A stretch of DNA of 64,000 nt from Bactericera cockerelli (Eukaryota > Arthropoda > Insecta > Hemiptera > Triozidae), in NCBI GenBank assembly GCA_024516035.1, contig CM044955.1, forward strand, positions 12,259,550 through 12,323,549, in the 5' to 3' direction. Of this stretch, positions 34,501 through 46,336 are shown one piece after another (within the stretch, counting starts at the first letter, position 1; the number at the start of each line of letters is the position of its first letter). The position numbers were made by a program, and so were the translations under genes. The notes beneath the pieces were generated by a model that made no database searches, was not told the DNA's origin, and saw nothing but the letters and a program-made list of their open reading frames with translations.

Positions 34501-37500
34501 AATAATAAAAAATATCTCACTTGTAAAGTTCAAGTACGTAACAAGATAAAACTAATATACAATACTTACTAACATGTTGTAAAACCAGTATAACACATGC
34601 TAGCACTACAATGTATAGAAATTAGATTGGATTTTTTTTATTATTATTTACTCAACAACTCAGAAACATGATAATCTTATCAAGTATGAATGAGGATTTG
34701 AATATGAAACTTATTATCCCGCTGAACTTTATTGCAAATTGCATTTCTTGCATGATGATTATGATTACAGCACTTTGACTTTTGCAATGGATACCTTCAC
34801 TTGTGTGAGGAAAATAAGAAGCAGAAGAGTAGCATAGAGTATAAATTAGTCTTGTAAGCTGAGGGAGTGGAAGGGGATGGAGAAAGACAAAGTCGGAGGT
34901 GGAATAACAACAATAATTGACCTTATACTTGGTATCTACATAATTATGTAGTTGTTGCAGTCTTTTTTTTCCATACTTTTAATGTTGTGACGTAAATGTC
35001 ACCAAAAATTGTGCTACGTTATGACGTAATAGAGAAAACAGAGCTCTTGTACCTATTTTACCACCTATTGTTTTTATATAATTTTATAAGTCTTTGATTA
35101 TAAATATCTTTTTAGATACCTCAGAAAATTCATGCAGTATATAAAAATATAAAACAATTGGATATGAATATCTTTTACAATACATAGGCAACTAAACCGT
35201 GCTACCAGTTACAAGTGTTAAGCATTCTCTTAGGGATTGCCTGAATACTGTAATACTTATTTTATACAGTTATAAGCTTTTGACAACCTTCCAAATACGT
35301 TCACGACCAGAATCGTGCATCTAAATAGCAATTTATCAGAGTACATATTCAAGTCTAATAAAATTTATTAAAAGCTCTCCAACAAACTTTTGTTGATATC
35401 AAATGCCCTTGGTAAATCAAACTTGTCTGCACTCTACATTCACTAAATCGATTATGATTGGTAAAATCACAAAAGCAAACAGTGCTAGCATAAACAAAAC
35501 AGTATTCAACATAACGACAATGTCAGTCAACAATGGTGTCAACAACATGAAGAATGACATCAATGCTGACAATAACAACACAACTATCTCACCTGTCTCA
35601 GTCACACAACAATCACAACATTCAAATCACAAAAGGAAACACGTCAAGTGTACTCAACACTTGACTATTCATTTCAATATTGCGTTTTCCACTCACAAAT
35701 ATTACCAGAATACAGGGTACCTTACCTCTATGATCTATATAATTCTCAAATTAAGATGTTAAACCTCCTTTTCACTCTTTCAACGGTGTCAATGTTGCAG
35801 TTGGAAGAAGCTGACACTTGTAAAAGGTATCACATGAAAGCTAATTCCAGAGATTCGTGAAAATGTATCCTTGCGAAATTGAGATGTTAATAGAAATTGA
35901 GATAGAAAACCTAAATATTAATAGTCTCCCGGTTAGTATGCATTCTATGGACAGAATTTAATTTCCGATAAAAGTATCTCTGATATGAAACTAATATTTA
36001 CTTTTAGCGGAATCCTACTGAAAGTAAGTTTTTTATTTATTAATATTTATAGAGAGGTCTGTAAAGAGTCCTTACCCCTGAAAGAACGTTTGACTTGTTC
36101 ATTTATTGTCCAAAGTCCGATACCTCTGTAGTATATTAATAAGTCCAAGAATGACTCTTCAGCCATAGTCACACACCCGTATAAACTACCTGGGGCTACT
36201 TTAGACATGGTACTCACATCTGAATGATGTTCATTGATATTGGAATCGATTATATTGACATTGTTGTCTTGCTCGCTATTCATATTGCTCATCTAGACTA
36301 CTTCTTCATTTCAAATGAATTGTACAATTCAATTTCGTTAGGATACTATTTATTTGTTCATCTTCTCGTATGGTTCAGATGTTTCTCTCACATACTCACT
36401 TGTGATAAGAATTGGTATGGTACTAAAGAACTAATACTGTGTGTACTTGGGCCATTCTCAAATCCGAAGTCAACTTATTAGTTTAATAAATAATCTAATA
36501 TTTCATTTCATGCCATATACGGGGAAATAAATTGTTCCTATTATTATAATTATGTTATTTTTTAGTGCTATGATAGTGGAAATGGTTTGGTTAGTATTTT
36601 CTAACTATTGTATTTTTCAAATGAACATTAATCTTATAGGTTCAAAACTTTAAACACTAAAATTGATATGATATCTCACGAAATAAGTAAACCACTGATG
36701 AGTTTAACAGTCTCTAAAAACTTTTTCATCTTGAATTGAATTAAATGTTGAAATTTAGGCATCCAAAAATGAACAGAAATAAGACTGGGCACACTCGAAT
36801 CCACTCAGTATACTCTTATGTGTACTGGACAAAATATAATAGTATTCATTTGTAACATATTGGATTGATCGCTTCTCACACATTTTCAATATCGACAATT
36901 GTATTGACGATATCCATCAGATGTAATATCGATTTCATATTCATATGTTTTTCGGTAACGCACCGTGACGCTATCTGAATCTGATAATGCTGTTTTCTTT
37001 TATTATATTAACAAATAAACCATTATCCGAGTGAGAATTGATATTTGTATGATTACAATAATTTGTTTTGAAGAAGTCAATAGTGTGCTCCAGTGCTCCT
37101 TGTGGTAACATTAGAAACATGTAACAAAAGTGAAGTTCGTGGTAGTTTTGGAGGTTCAATAAAATATTGTTCATTGTTACCTATCCTACTTAGAATCAAT
37201 ACTTCACTGCCGCATATATTATTTGTTACGTTTATCTATGAAACTGGTGTATTAATTTCGTGATGGAAAGTTAGGGCTATGTTTTAGTTGCTAATTTGAG
37301 CACCTCAAAAAGGAAACTTCAAAAACAAATAATATGTAGGTATGTATTAAAAAATATAATAATAAATAGTAGCATTCGCGTACTATACATAAAAATCGTT
37401 TATTTTCTAAAAATATAAACGATTTATAAGTTCAATTCTTCGTTGGGGGAAGTGTTGCTGCAACTATAACCTGGGTGAGACCCCAACATTTAAGCATTGA

Positions 37501-39156
37501 AATATGTAAATATATTTTATTTTGATTTTCCCTCGAGTAATGAATGCCTCACTCCACAAGAACCTTCCAATGACAAATTATGATAAACTGTTGACTTCCT
37601 TCAAAACGAATTATTCCTTTCTGGGAATTGAGCCAATTTCTGATTTATGACAAACTAGAATCTTATCTACACCACTGAATAGAACCAAGGAGGTGTTGTA
37701 CAGCAACAGATGTAAATGATATTACTGTTACTGCGGTAAATCTGTTCATGACACAAACCAACCATCATCTATGAAACTGACATTTTCCACAGGGTGTTTA
37801 GGTATAAGTATAACCCATATTTTGTTAACTCAATACGTTAAAAACACTACCTTAGGATACTTCACTTTGATTGAATCGTCCAAAAAAGAAAACCAAGGCT
37901 TGTATAATACAAGAGTTAATGCATGGACATATTTAATTATTCTAACTAACTTCACAACTACCATAAGAGAATGTACACATTACGTATGATAAATAATAAA
38001 TGGATGATGTTGTGGATACTTCATCGGATGCGAGATTCCCTTAGAGGAAAATCTTCGTGGAAAGGGTAGCCCACTGATTATTACTTAAACAAAAGAGTTA
38101 AATGTACCTCCCGAGTAAAAGATTATTATTTGGGAAAATAAGAAACTTTTGAGCGTATTTCTGACATTAAGAGAGTTAAGAAGTAAAGTAAGTTCGATAA
38201 ATATTTAAAAGTTTCCGATGTTAAAGGATAGTTAATCTTGCACAATAGAAAAGATTATGATGAAGGTATCGCTACTTCCACAGTAAATGTGTTTCCAAGT
38301 TTTCTCTCCACTAACATCTTCAGTTCTGAGCTCCTTGCATATTCAATGAAGTTGGTGGGTGTATAAGACATTTGGTTTAACTATACCTCCATTTTTGGGC
38401 CAGCAACATACAACGATCATCAAGCATCTACCACACCAATGTCACATGGGTAAAACGGTAAACCAAGGTTAATTGCAGTGTTGGGGTTGAACTTTTTATT
38501 GCATGATGCTTCTCTAAATGCAGTGAAGTAGTTGTTGCTGAGATAATGGTGTGAATGAAGAAAATGAACAATTTTTCAGTTTGAAATCATGATAAAATAG
38601 TTGACAGTACAATTTTGTCAATGGCAGTACCATCATGTTGTGTGAAAATATTTTAGGTAAAGTGAGGTTTGATTATATTGAATGTAATTGAAACCGCTTT
38701 ATGGTTACAAAGACGGCGACAATTACTATAAACGAAATGTAGGCACACCACTTCTGTGATCTCATGTTTGTTTTTTCTTCAAGTTGAGCAAGTATCAAGA
38801 ATTTTTGAAGCGTCTACATTTACCATCTTTGCCCCCACTTCCGGCCAATATTTGTAAAGAAAAGTGCACTTTTCTGCTGTCTCAACTCAGACTTTTCAAA
38901 CCAAAGTACAACAGATATTGTACTTTAAGGAAATTTTAATGAAAAAAAGAACTGTAAAATGAAATTAAATACATTCCTTCCTAAAGGCAAAGTCTATGAG
39001 GGAAGGACTGATGAGGCCACTTTGCATCCCGAGACTCGGACACGGAACAAGGAAGACGCTAGGAAGACTCGGAAACTTTTGTGAATCCCCTGGGCGGCAC
39101 ACTATTCAATCATCCCCTCTCCCCCTCCGATGACTTTTGCTTCCTTTTATCTGCCA

Positions 39157-39218
39157 GGACGGAGGGAGAGAGGACGGAGGGAGGGAGGACGGAGGGAGGG
39201 AGGACGGAGGGAGGGAAA
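39157..39218 (+). repeat. Short G/A-rich tandem repeat
   Basis: GACGGAGGGAGGGAG is repeated about four times, in a GC-richer island (38985-39290) of the large intron. Confidence 0.85.
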
Positions 39219-39540
39219 GGATTGCGGCTGGAAGTTCATTATTCCGGCAAAGGTTTAAGATGTCGCGTCGCGCGGGCTTGAGCTTCTTGAGCTGATGAGA
39301 ATCTTCTTGAGAAGCATTAATTCTATTAAGCTTTCGTCCTAACCGTCGACCAGTGAGGCAAAGCAACTCATCCATCATGCAAGATATGCAAAGAAAAGAG
39401 GGAAGACTTAAAAGCGCTGAATTCGAATAATTAGGGTTCTCACATACTCGCACTTATTATTCCCACCGATGAAGTTTTTATGAACGAATTCGAACCGTTG
39501 TCTCACTTTTTCTTCTACATATAGAAGAAATTGTATCCCC

Positions 39541-39612
39541 ATCTTTTTTTTATAAAGGCTTTCTTTTTTTATGGCAGGATTCTGACTGGAGTGAGCTCTT
39601 CCACCCAACCAT
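39541..39612 (-). mobile_element. Decayed LINE tail, family L-like
   Basis: T run, AAAGGCTTTC and CTCTTCCACCCAACC echo the ends of the family L tails, with the middle missing. Confidence 0.4.
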
Positions 39613-41646
39613 TTAATTCATCTTCTAGGAAACACTTACAAAACTTAACACGCACCAGGTTGGGCTGCTCTAGCTCCCGTGCGCGTTAAATACTCGTGTT
39701 AATGAAATTCAGGAGGCACTTGAACGAACGTATGGACGGAAAATTATTAATCCCAACACAATAACGTCGGAATGTAATGGAACGAAAACAAAAGCGAAGG
39801 TAACGGCAGACTTTTTAAAACGAAAAATAAAATTTCTCTACCTCTATCAAGTCGGTATCAGAAATGCTTGAGGGATGAGGGCAGAAATGTTACATGCCAA
39901 CAAGAAAACAATAACGATAATAATTAATCATAGCATATTGGTGGAGACGCCTCAACTACCATCCTTTGCCAGTCCTGATGGGAATCAGTGACGAATGTAA
40001 AGAGCAGACTCAGGAGATATAAGCTGAAGGAAATGCATACGAAATTGTTATTGAAATGCACAAGGACGCAGCTTTTGACTGAATTTATAGGGTTCATCAT
40101 TATAACAGAATGTTTTATTGTTAAAGTGAATAAAACAAATCAAATTTTCTTTTTTATAGACAATCAACAAAGTATACATGTACAAATTGTACAATGTCGT
40201 ACATATTGTACATTGTACAAGGTATACATGTATAATTTTGTAAGTTGATCTGTATGTATGTAGAGTTTCAAGCGCCACTTTATCACACTGAGATATATAC
40301 ACTCTACCGTTATTTTGTGTCTTTTATTATTGAACTACATACAAGTATTCAGGTGAAAATATCGAACATATTCTACAAAAATCAATGCGTTCATACTCCT
40401 ATCGTGAAAAAGGCACAATACATTAGTGAGATATATGTATGTCGAAACAGTAAAACACCAAGTTATCCCACTTCGCCACTGAATTCATAGGAATCTCAAT
40501 CAACCCCTACCCCTGTGACCAGCACTTCCCGTCAGTATTCTCAATTTGTTCAATCTTTTTATAATACACTCTTTTTTATATAAATATTGTAAAAAAGTGT
40601 TTATTCGTACATACATACGTACTAATACACATGTAGGGGAGGGGTCAAGAGTAAACTGCGGCTCTAGCTTAAGAAAATCAACCATGTTAGATTTAATCTT
40701 TTTTAGAGTTACACGTTGATTGTGTTATTAAAATACAGCACAAAATATAGAAGTAACTTTTATAAGAAGTTGTGTAGAAAGCAATACTGTAGAGAGTGAA
40801 GAGACTCTCAAAGGAAAACAATAACATGATGGATTTTTTACTTTCCTTACTTAAAAGATTTATATATTAGAAAGAAAGGGTATTGATGATCCTGAAAATT
40901 ATTTCAATCGACGTAGGACCTACTGTAAATTTACATACATACTCAGATTCTCAATCAAGAAAATATATTGGGCCGCCCGACACGGAAATCATCCTCAGTA
41001 TGAATATGTTTACGTTACAGTCCGTAATTCCAATATTCATTTTTTTTCTCGACTGAAAAATATTCATAACATTTTTTTAATTGAAAAATCTTTTTCAAAT
41101 TAACATAAAAAATCTCCCTAACGCGGACACAAAACAATTAAACGCAGACTATAATGTTCCTCTCTCTCAGCAAGAGCGAGGTTTGAAGATCATGTCTTCG
41201 TCGTCTGTTATAGGCACTGTCAGGTAGAAGTACATACATTACCCATGCGTTGGTTTTAGTGAAATAAAGTGGAGTATGTAACAATGAAGGACATGGCCAT
41301 TATCAATGAAAACAGGATTGGTTATGTGTAATGCTCTTACGGAGACATATGTAACTACATTAAGTAATCTTTACTCGTTCTTTTTTTTATAAGTGAGAGG
41401 ACTTTTTTGATACTAATCATCATATCAACGCCACTGAAAAATAAATGACTATTCGATATGGAAATTTGGTTTCAGGGTAAGAGAGTCTCAAAAGAGAGGA
41501 AAGAAGTGATGACTCACCTGAATTCAAATCATGGATAAAATAATTCAAATCATGGATAAAATCTCAGGAAGAGATAGGTGCCATAGTTTTTATATATTTT
41601 TGACGCGGGATGAAAGTATCCCATTGCAAAATCAGTACATCACCTA

Positions 41647-41682
<36 letters not shown>

Positions 41683-41688
41683 ACTCAC

Positions 41689-42050
41689 CTGAGTAGTTCT
41701 GCCAGAAAGCAGTGCCGGAGGCGATGAGATCCATGCTGGCGTAGTTCCAAGGTTTGGCGGCGTCGCCGGTGGCGGCGGCGGGTGCGTCAGAAGTGGGGGT
41801 TCTGCTCTGGGTGGTGGGGGGGTGTAGGGGGAGGCTGTGGGCGGGGTGGGGCTGGCGGAGCCCTCTTTGGAGTTGGGCTGATGGTCGGGGGCGGCCGGTG
41901 TGTTGTTGTTGTTGGTGAGCTCCTCCCGCAGGATCTTGAGTGCCTCGGGCGGTGCGCCGGCGGACTTCAGCGCCTCCTCCAGCTTCTCCATTTTCTCTTT
42001 CAGTCGTTTCCTTTTCTTCTGCTCGAGTTTTATCAGCTTCTGACTGTTCA
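41689..42050 (-). CDS. Coiled-coil plus Pro-rich exon of unidentified host gene (apparent 1-base frameshift)
   Basis: Minus strand: acceptor CTCTGTTGCAG-like before 42050, donor CAG|GTGAGTCA after 41689. The first part reads NSQKLIKLEQKKRKRLKEKM, EKLEEALKSAGAPPEALKIL and REEL, a clear amphipathic helix with GC-rich third codon positions. A low-complexity Asn/Pro/Ser/Thr region follows. The last part, KPWNYASMDLIASGTAFWQN then YS, is convincing protein and joins in phase to ESLAQELEMD of the next exon, but it lies one frame over. One extra C in the 7-C run (plus strand G run near 41816-41822) would make a single frame. The second frame is itself open over the whole exon, so the shift is not proved by stops. 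The exon is GC-rich in AT-rich surroundings. Unrecognised protein. Confidence 0.7.
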
Positions 42051-42632
42051 CTGCAACAGAAGGAAAGATTTTTATTAGCTTTTGACTATTCACTGCAACA
42101 GAAGGAAAGAGACGAGAAGGATCCTGACTGCGATTGTGGCTTGGAGCAGACCCACGAACATCTGCTCACCTGTGAACTGCTGACTCAAACCTGCACACAT
42201 GACGACCTTTTGCAGGCGAACGAGGCAGCTATTCATGTTGCTGAGCACTGGAAACACAAGATCTGACGGACGTGTTAGTAGCGGACACGGAAAGTAAGTA
42301 AGTAAGTAAGTATTCACTGCAACAGAAGGAAAGATTTTTTATTAGCTTTTGACTATTCACTGCAACAGAGGGAAAGATTTTTATTAGCTTTTGACTATTC
42401 ACTGCAACAGAAGGAAAGATTTTTATTAGCTTTTGACTATTCACTGCAACAGAAGGAAAGATTTTTATTAGCTTTTGACTGTTCACTGCAACAGAAGGAA
42501 AGATTTTTATTAGCTTTTGACTATACACTGCAACAGAGGGAAAGATTTTTTATTAGCTTTTGACTATACACTGCAACAGAGGGAAAGATTTTTTATTAAC
42601 TTTTGACTATTCACTGCAACAGAAGGAAATAG
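42040..42632 (-). repeat. ~42-bp minisatellite made of the exon's 3' splice site
   Basis: About ten copies of a 42-43 bp unit. In minus reading each is CTTCTGTTGCAG then TGAATAGTCAAAAGCTAATA and AAAATCTTTC. This is the pyrimidine tract, AG and first ~20 bases of the adjacent exon. The LINE fragment at 42106-42311 interrupts it. Units of exactly 42 bases keep one frame and would encode NSQKLIKIFPSVAV per copy; some units are 43 bases. Confidence 0.92.
42106..42311 (+). pseudogene. LINE reverse-transcriptase C-terminal fragment inside the minisatellite
   Basis: Reads DPDCDCGLEQTHEHLLTCEL, then TCTHDDLLQANEAAIHVAEH and WKHKI-stop. It then runs through GGACACGGAAAGTAAG into an (AAGT)n 3' end. 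It is the same C-terminal block and GGACACGGAAAG tail as at 17100-17510. The flanking ATTCACTGCAACAGAAGG on both sides may be a target duplication or simply adjacent minisatellite units. Confidence 0.82.
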
Positions 42633-42761
42633 ACGTTCGTCGTTAATATATTGACTAATCTTTCACAACTACTTACAATGTATTTCATTGGCAAAGAATC
42701 AAGTAGTAGATAGATACTTGTAATTTTGTGACCAAAGACAGAATTCAGGTAATGTATAGAT

Positions 42762-44160
42762 CAGGGGTGGCCAAACTTTTTTTGCGGCGGTTCCCTCTGG
42801 GAAAAATGGAAGCGCTCGCGGTTCCCCCTCACAAAGGTACTAGCAAAAAAGGCTGTAAGATACATAGCCAATTTCCTGAGGTATGGATATTTATCTTGAG
42901 AAAAGTATTTCCAAAAGTCACAACTTGTTGATTCAGCTCCAACTTTCACAGCTATATCACCTTTGATTTTTAAGATTTCATTGATTATTGCTGTGGAGTT
43001 TCCATCAATTAGGTGGGATATTTTCTTGGGCAAGGTTAGTCATTTCTTCGATTTTTACTTCCTTGAATGGATAAGCCATGTATGTCAATATGTCCTCCAG
43101 TTTTTGAAAATCACTGAATCGCCTTTCAAATTCAACTGCGAGTTCGGTTATTTGTTCCTTAAATGAATCCAAATCAATTTCAAGCAAACTGATTCAAGCA
43201 AACAAAAGCTGTCAGATTTTTGCTTTCAGATGTCAGATGGAGGACACAAGAAGTTTCATTTTGTTTTTGAAGTGGTGTACATTTCCTAGTAAGTCAATCA
43301 GTGTTTTGTTCTTCCCCTGCAAGCTTAAATTAAGATTATTCAACATCTCTGTAATATCACAGAGAAAAGCCAGGTGCAACAACCACTCTTTGTCTTCAAA
43401 CTGGGAATAATCTTTTTTTCCAGAATTTTTTAGAAATTCTCTTATTTGAGGAAGAAGTGTTCTGAATCTTTTGAGAAACTTTGCCCGACTGAGCCAGCGT
43501 ACATCAGTGTGCAATAGTAACTCTCCATCCTCAGCCCCACATTCTTCAAGAAGGAGCCGAAATTGACGTCTTTTCAAACTACTTGCCCGAATGGAGTTCA
43601 CTGCTTTAAACGCTGGAGTCATGACATCGTTTCCTTTCAATATTTTTGAAGCAAGTACTTGTTGATGAATGATACAGTGGTAGGACTTGAATGTTGGCAT
43701 ATCTTCACCTGCTTTGCATAATGCTATGAATCCATTGTGTCTCCCTGTCATCGATGGGGCGCCGTCAGTGGTCATGGACACTATTTTGTGGATGGGAAAG
43801 TCACTTTTTTTAACAAATTCCTTGAATGCATCATACACATCTTTACCTCTGGTTTGGTCCTTGAGAGAAATAATAGATAGCAGTTCTTCTTTGGAAGACA
43901 TATCAGAAAAAACCATACGGACAAACACGCACAATTGAGCAACATCTGTGTAATCAGTAGGTACAGGTTTACAGGTAAGTACAAAAGAAAATAAAATATT
44001 CAGAATAAAAGCAAAATCTTTTTCTTTTTATCTAGGTTTCAAAAAAAAAAAAAAAAAAAAAAAAAACATTCTTGTAAAAATCTCAAAATTTCTTCGCGGT
44101 TCCCCAAAATAGACCCCGTGGTTCCCTAGGGAACCGCGGTTCCCAGTTTGGCCGTCCCTG
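42762..44160 (-). mobile_element. hAT element with perfect 8-bp target duplication, ~1.4 kb
   Basis: Terminal inverted repeats CAGGGGTGGCCAAACT and, from the right, CAGGGACGGCCAAACT, with subterminal GGTTCCC motifs at both ends. GTATAGAT flanks both sides (42754-42761 and 44161-44168). The interior carries a minus-strand transposase remnant and an A(26) run at 44041. Confidence 0.93.
42790..43978 (-). pseudogene. hAT transposase, broken (ZBED5/GTF2IRD2-like group)
   Basis: The main frame runs from about 43978 to 43233. It has DYTDVAQLCVF, then SMTTDGAPSMTGRHNGF (region of the second catalytic Asp), YHCIIHQQVLASKIL (the C/H insertion-domain signature) and HTDVRWLSRAKFLKRF. Further frames at 43187-43005 and about 43033-42790 give ELAVEFERRFSDFQKLEDIL and KYPYLRKLAMYLTAFFASTF, the C-terminal dimerisation region. 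It is cut short where the terminal sequence begins. Frame breaks near 43230 and 43020 and the loss of the N-terminal BED/first-Asp part show that it is non-functional. It belongs to the same broad group as the remnant at 20296-20770 but is a different lineage. Confidence 0.85.
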
Positions 44161-44168
44161 GTATAGAT

Positions 44169-45131
44169 GATACGAAGGGAAGAATTCTGTGAAATACAAA
44201 TGACATTACATGGTATAAGAACAGTTCAACTTGGTCCTAATAAAGGAAACAAACACTTAGAACTTTCAAGCTTTCCTTCAATTTATCTTGAACTCAATTC
44301 ACCTCCTCGTACAATCCCTCCTATTTCCTTCTTATTTTCTCTCCTCCTCCCCATCTCAAGCAGACGTATCACTCTCGTTGTAATTGCTATTAAAATATGA
44401 AATTGTTTCTCCCCCTTCCTCCATGTCCCCTGTTTCGAGTGTTCTAGCTACTACTGCTTTTCTTTCCTTTCGAAATATTCTAATTAAAATTTAATATTCT
44501 GTTTATGTTGCTAGATATGTTTTTAAACCTTTTCGAATCATATATCTACCTTTTTATGTGCTGGTCTGGGCTTCTTCTCCGCTTCTTCGTCTCGACACAC
44601 AGGTTTGTCCTGGTGTCGTATAATCTCCACAACACTCTTTTACGACACAAAAGGTACGTGCGGAAAACGGGGAAGTCCAATTCTCTAAACCTCGTAGTTC
44701 AAGCTTACTAAATGGATGGGTTTGTCCAATTCTCTAAACCTCGTAGTTCACGATTACTAAATGGATGGGTTTGCTGTTACCTATACTAGCCATAACTTCA
44801 TCACATTCAGCAATAGTATGAAAAAACAAACACAATACTTCCGATTTCTAATATTAGAAATTTATCGGAAGTAATAGGTTGGACTCTCAGTTCTTTTAGA
44901 AACTTTTACTCATGAGATCCTCTGAACATGATAGATTATGAGAGAATAACACAGTACCTACCCTAAATCACCTTATTTATATGTTACTAAAATTAACAGA
45001 ATCAAACGAAACGGTCCTTTCGCGGGAGAACGCCTCCCAGAAACTACATAGCTTATAGGTAACGGAAATAAAATATACACATTCCCTAGTCTCGCTATCA
45101 GATAAAAGAACTATTAGAAATTTAGTGTTTT
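44169..45131. other. No gene found; short duplication and palindrome
   Basis: At 44675-44772 a ~47-bp segment with AATTCTCTAAACCTCGTAGT is directly duplicated. At 44827-44872 lies copy 2 of the palindromic repeat (ACTTCCGATTTCTAATATTA onward). Otherwise unassigned. Confidence 0.5.
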
Positions 45132-45265
45132 GTCAAATTATTAACATGTTGGATCAAGTTTTATTTACAAATGACATAGAATATAATAGATACATACATA
45201 GATATTGAAATTAATAAAACAAAACTTGATCAAGGGCGGTGCTAATGCCAACGGCTCTCTTCCGA
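45132..45265 (-). mobile_element. Diverged LINE tail, family L-like
   Basis: TCAAGTTTTATTTACAAATG at the left, an AT-rich middle, then TCAAGGGCGGTGCTAATGCC and GGCTCTCTTCC at the right. This follows the family L layout with changes. Confidence 0.5.
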
Positions 45266-45743
45266 ATGCTAACTATTCGTATTAAAGTAGAAGTAGTGTC
45301 CGTTAATTAAAATCGAAAGCCAAAAGCAGCTCACTTATCCTGCGATAGTCTGCAATTTCTCAGATATACCTGCAAGGGCAGAATTAACAGAAAAAACTGC
45401 AGTCATGGCTAGGGAACAGGAGAGAAGGAAAAAGTAGATACGAAGACATACTGATAATAATAAGTGTAGCGCATTAATTGAATAATTAAACGGGATATTA
45501 CTTTTCTTGTACAGGAGTATTACACTAGAGTGGTTTAGGTCCTTGGAAATATTTCAGCTGATTTCAGCATCTTATTGCAGAGAACATGAGACGTTGAAAG
45601 CGACAGGTAGGAACACCGACCGTTGCAATTTTGCGTTTATACCTATTATATATTTATTTTATTTTTTAAGCATGCATAGCAATAATAGCGAGTATGTGTG
45701 ATTAATGTATCTATACTTGCATAGATTACACTTTGAGGATTCG

Positions 45744-45905
45744 TTTTTTTTTTTCAATCATATTTGTGCTTATCACTTTCGTGATATCACAACTACTCAT
45801 TGCTAGCTTTACTAAATCTATGCTGAATCCGGGACTTGAACCACCGACCTCCAGGTTACAAGTCCGCCGCCTTATCGATCAAGCTATTGAGCTCGGTGAA
45901 TTCAT
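45744..45905 (-). mobile_element. SINE family F (single copy)
   Basis: The minus-strand head at the right, GAGCTCAATAGCTTGATCGA and GCGGACTTGTAACCTGGAGG with box B GGTTCAAGTCCC, has a Tyr-GTA-like anticodon loop. It is followed by ~80 bases and an A run (T run at 45745-45756 in plus reading). The tail and extra body argue for a SINE rather than a tRNA gene. Confidence 0.65.
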
Positions 45906-46201
45906 TTATTAACTAAAATATAAAAGGTGATGAATCTGTGACTAGTGCTAACATCACTAATCAGCTGATTAGCGCTTGTCAAAGATTTATCCCTCTGTTT
46001 ATTGTAATTGATAGGCGGCGCCTAAGTGGCTATTAGGTATTACCTACCACTATAGCAGAAGCACGGAAGTTTCAAGTCGAAACCACCTCTATCAGGTGGT
46101 TGATTATGTAAATATTTTATTTTCAAAGTAAGGTACTTATGACTGACTCTCTGTACATAAAAGGCTTTTGCCAAACTTTCATTGTTGTCTTTATCAATGA
46201 C

Positions 46202-46336
46202 TTAGGGCGGAATTAATAGACAACATCAATAACTATAGTCGTTGGTAAGTGTCGATTTTCCCTATCTTACACAGTACGCAATCCGTGACTTAGCGCCACA
46301 GAGGTATTAGAAAAACGTCTATTACTTCCGCCCTAA
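46202..46336. mobile_element. Foldback MITE, 135 bp
   Basis: Ends TTAGGGCGGAATTAATAGAC and, inverted from the right, TTAGGGCGGAAGTAATAGAC. No coding content. The superfamily is uncertain because the flanking duplication is not clear. Confidence 0.7.

Larger units (their letters stand above)
30601..41688 (-). other. Large intron (~12 kb) of the minus-strand gene
   Basis: Runs between the exons at 29735 and 41689. It contains the repeats listed separately. Segments 32255-34330, 34505-38980 and 39620-41640 hold no recognised repeat and no supported gene. Frames at 35403-35762 (plus, Asn-rich) and 36047-36292 (minus, with a GTGAGTAC-like donor after ~25 codons) were examined but lack further support. 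38985-39290 is a GC-richer island within which a G/A simple repeat lies. Confidence 0.55.

Noticed and set aside
35403..36292. Asn-rich plus-strand frame and a minus-strand frame with a donor-like GTGAGTAC
   Set aside because: AT-rich composition explains the Asn content; no matching acceptor or second exon was found.
45826..45905. A Tyr-like tRNA gene on the minus strand
   Set aside because: An extra body and A run follow the head, and stems look imperfect; a SINE is more likely.
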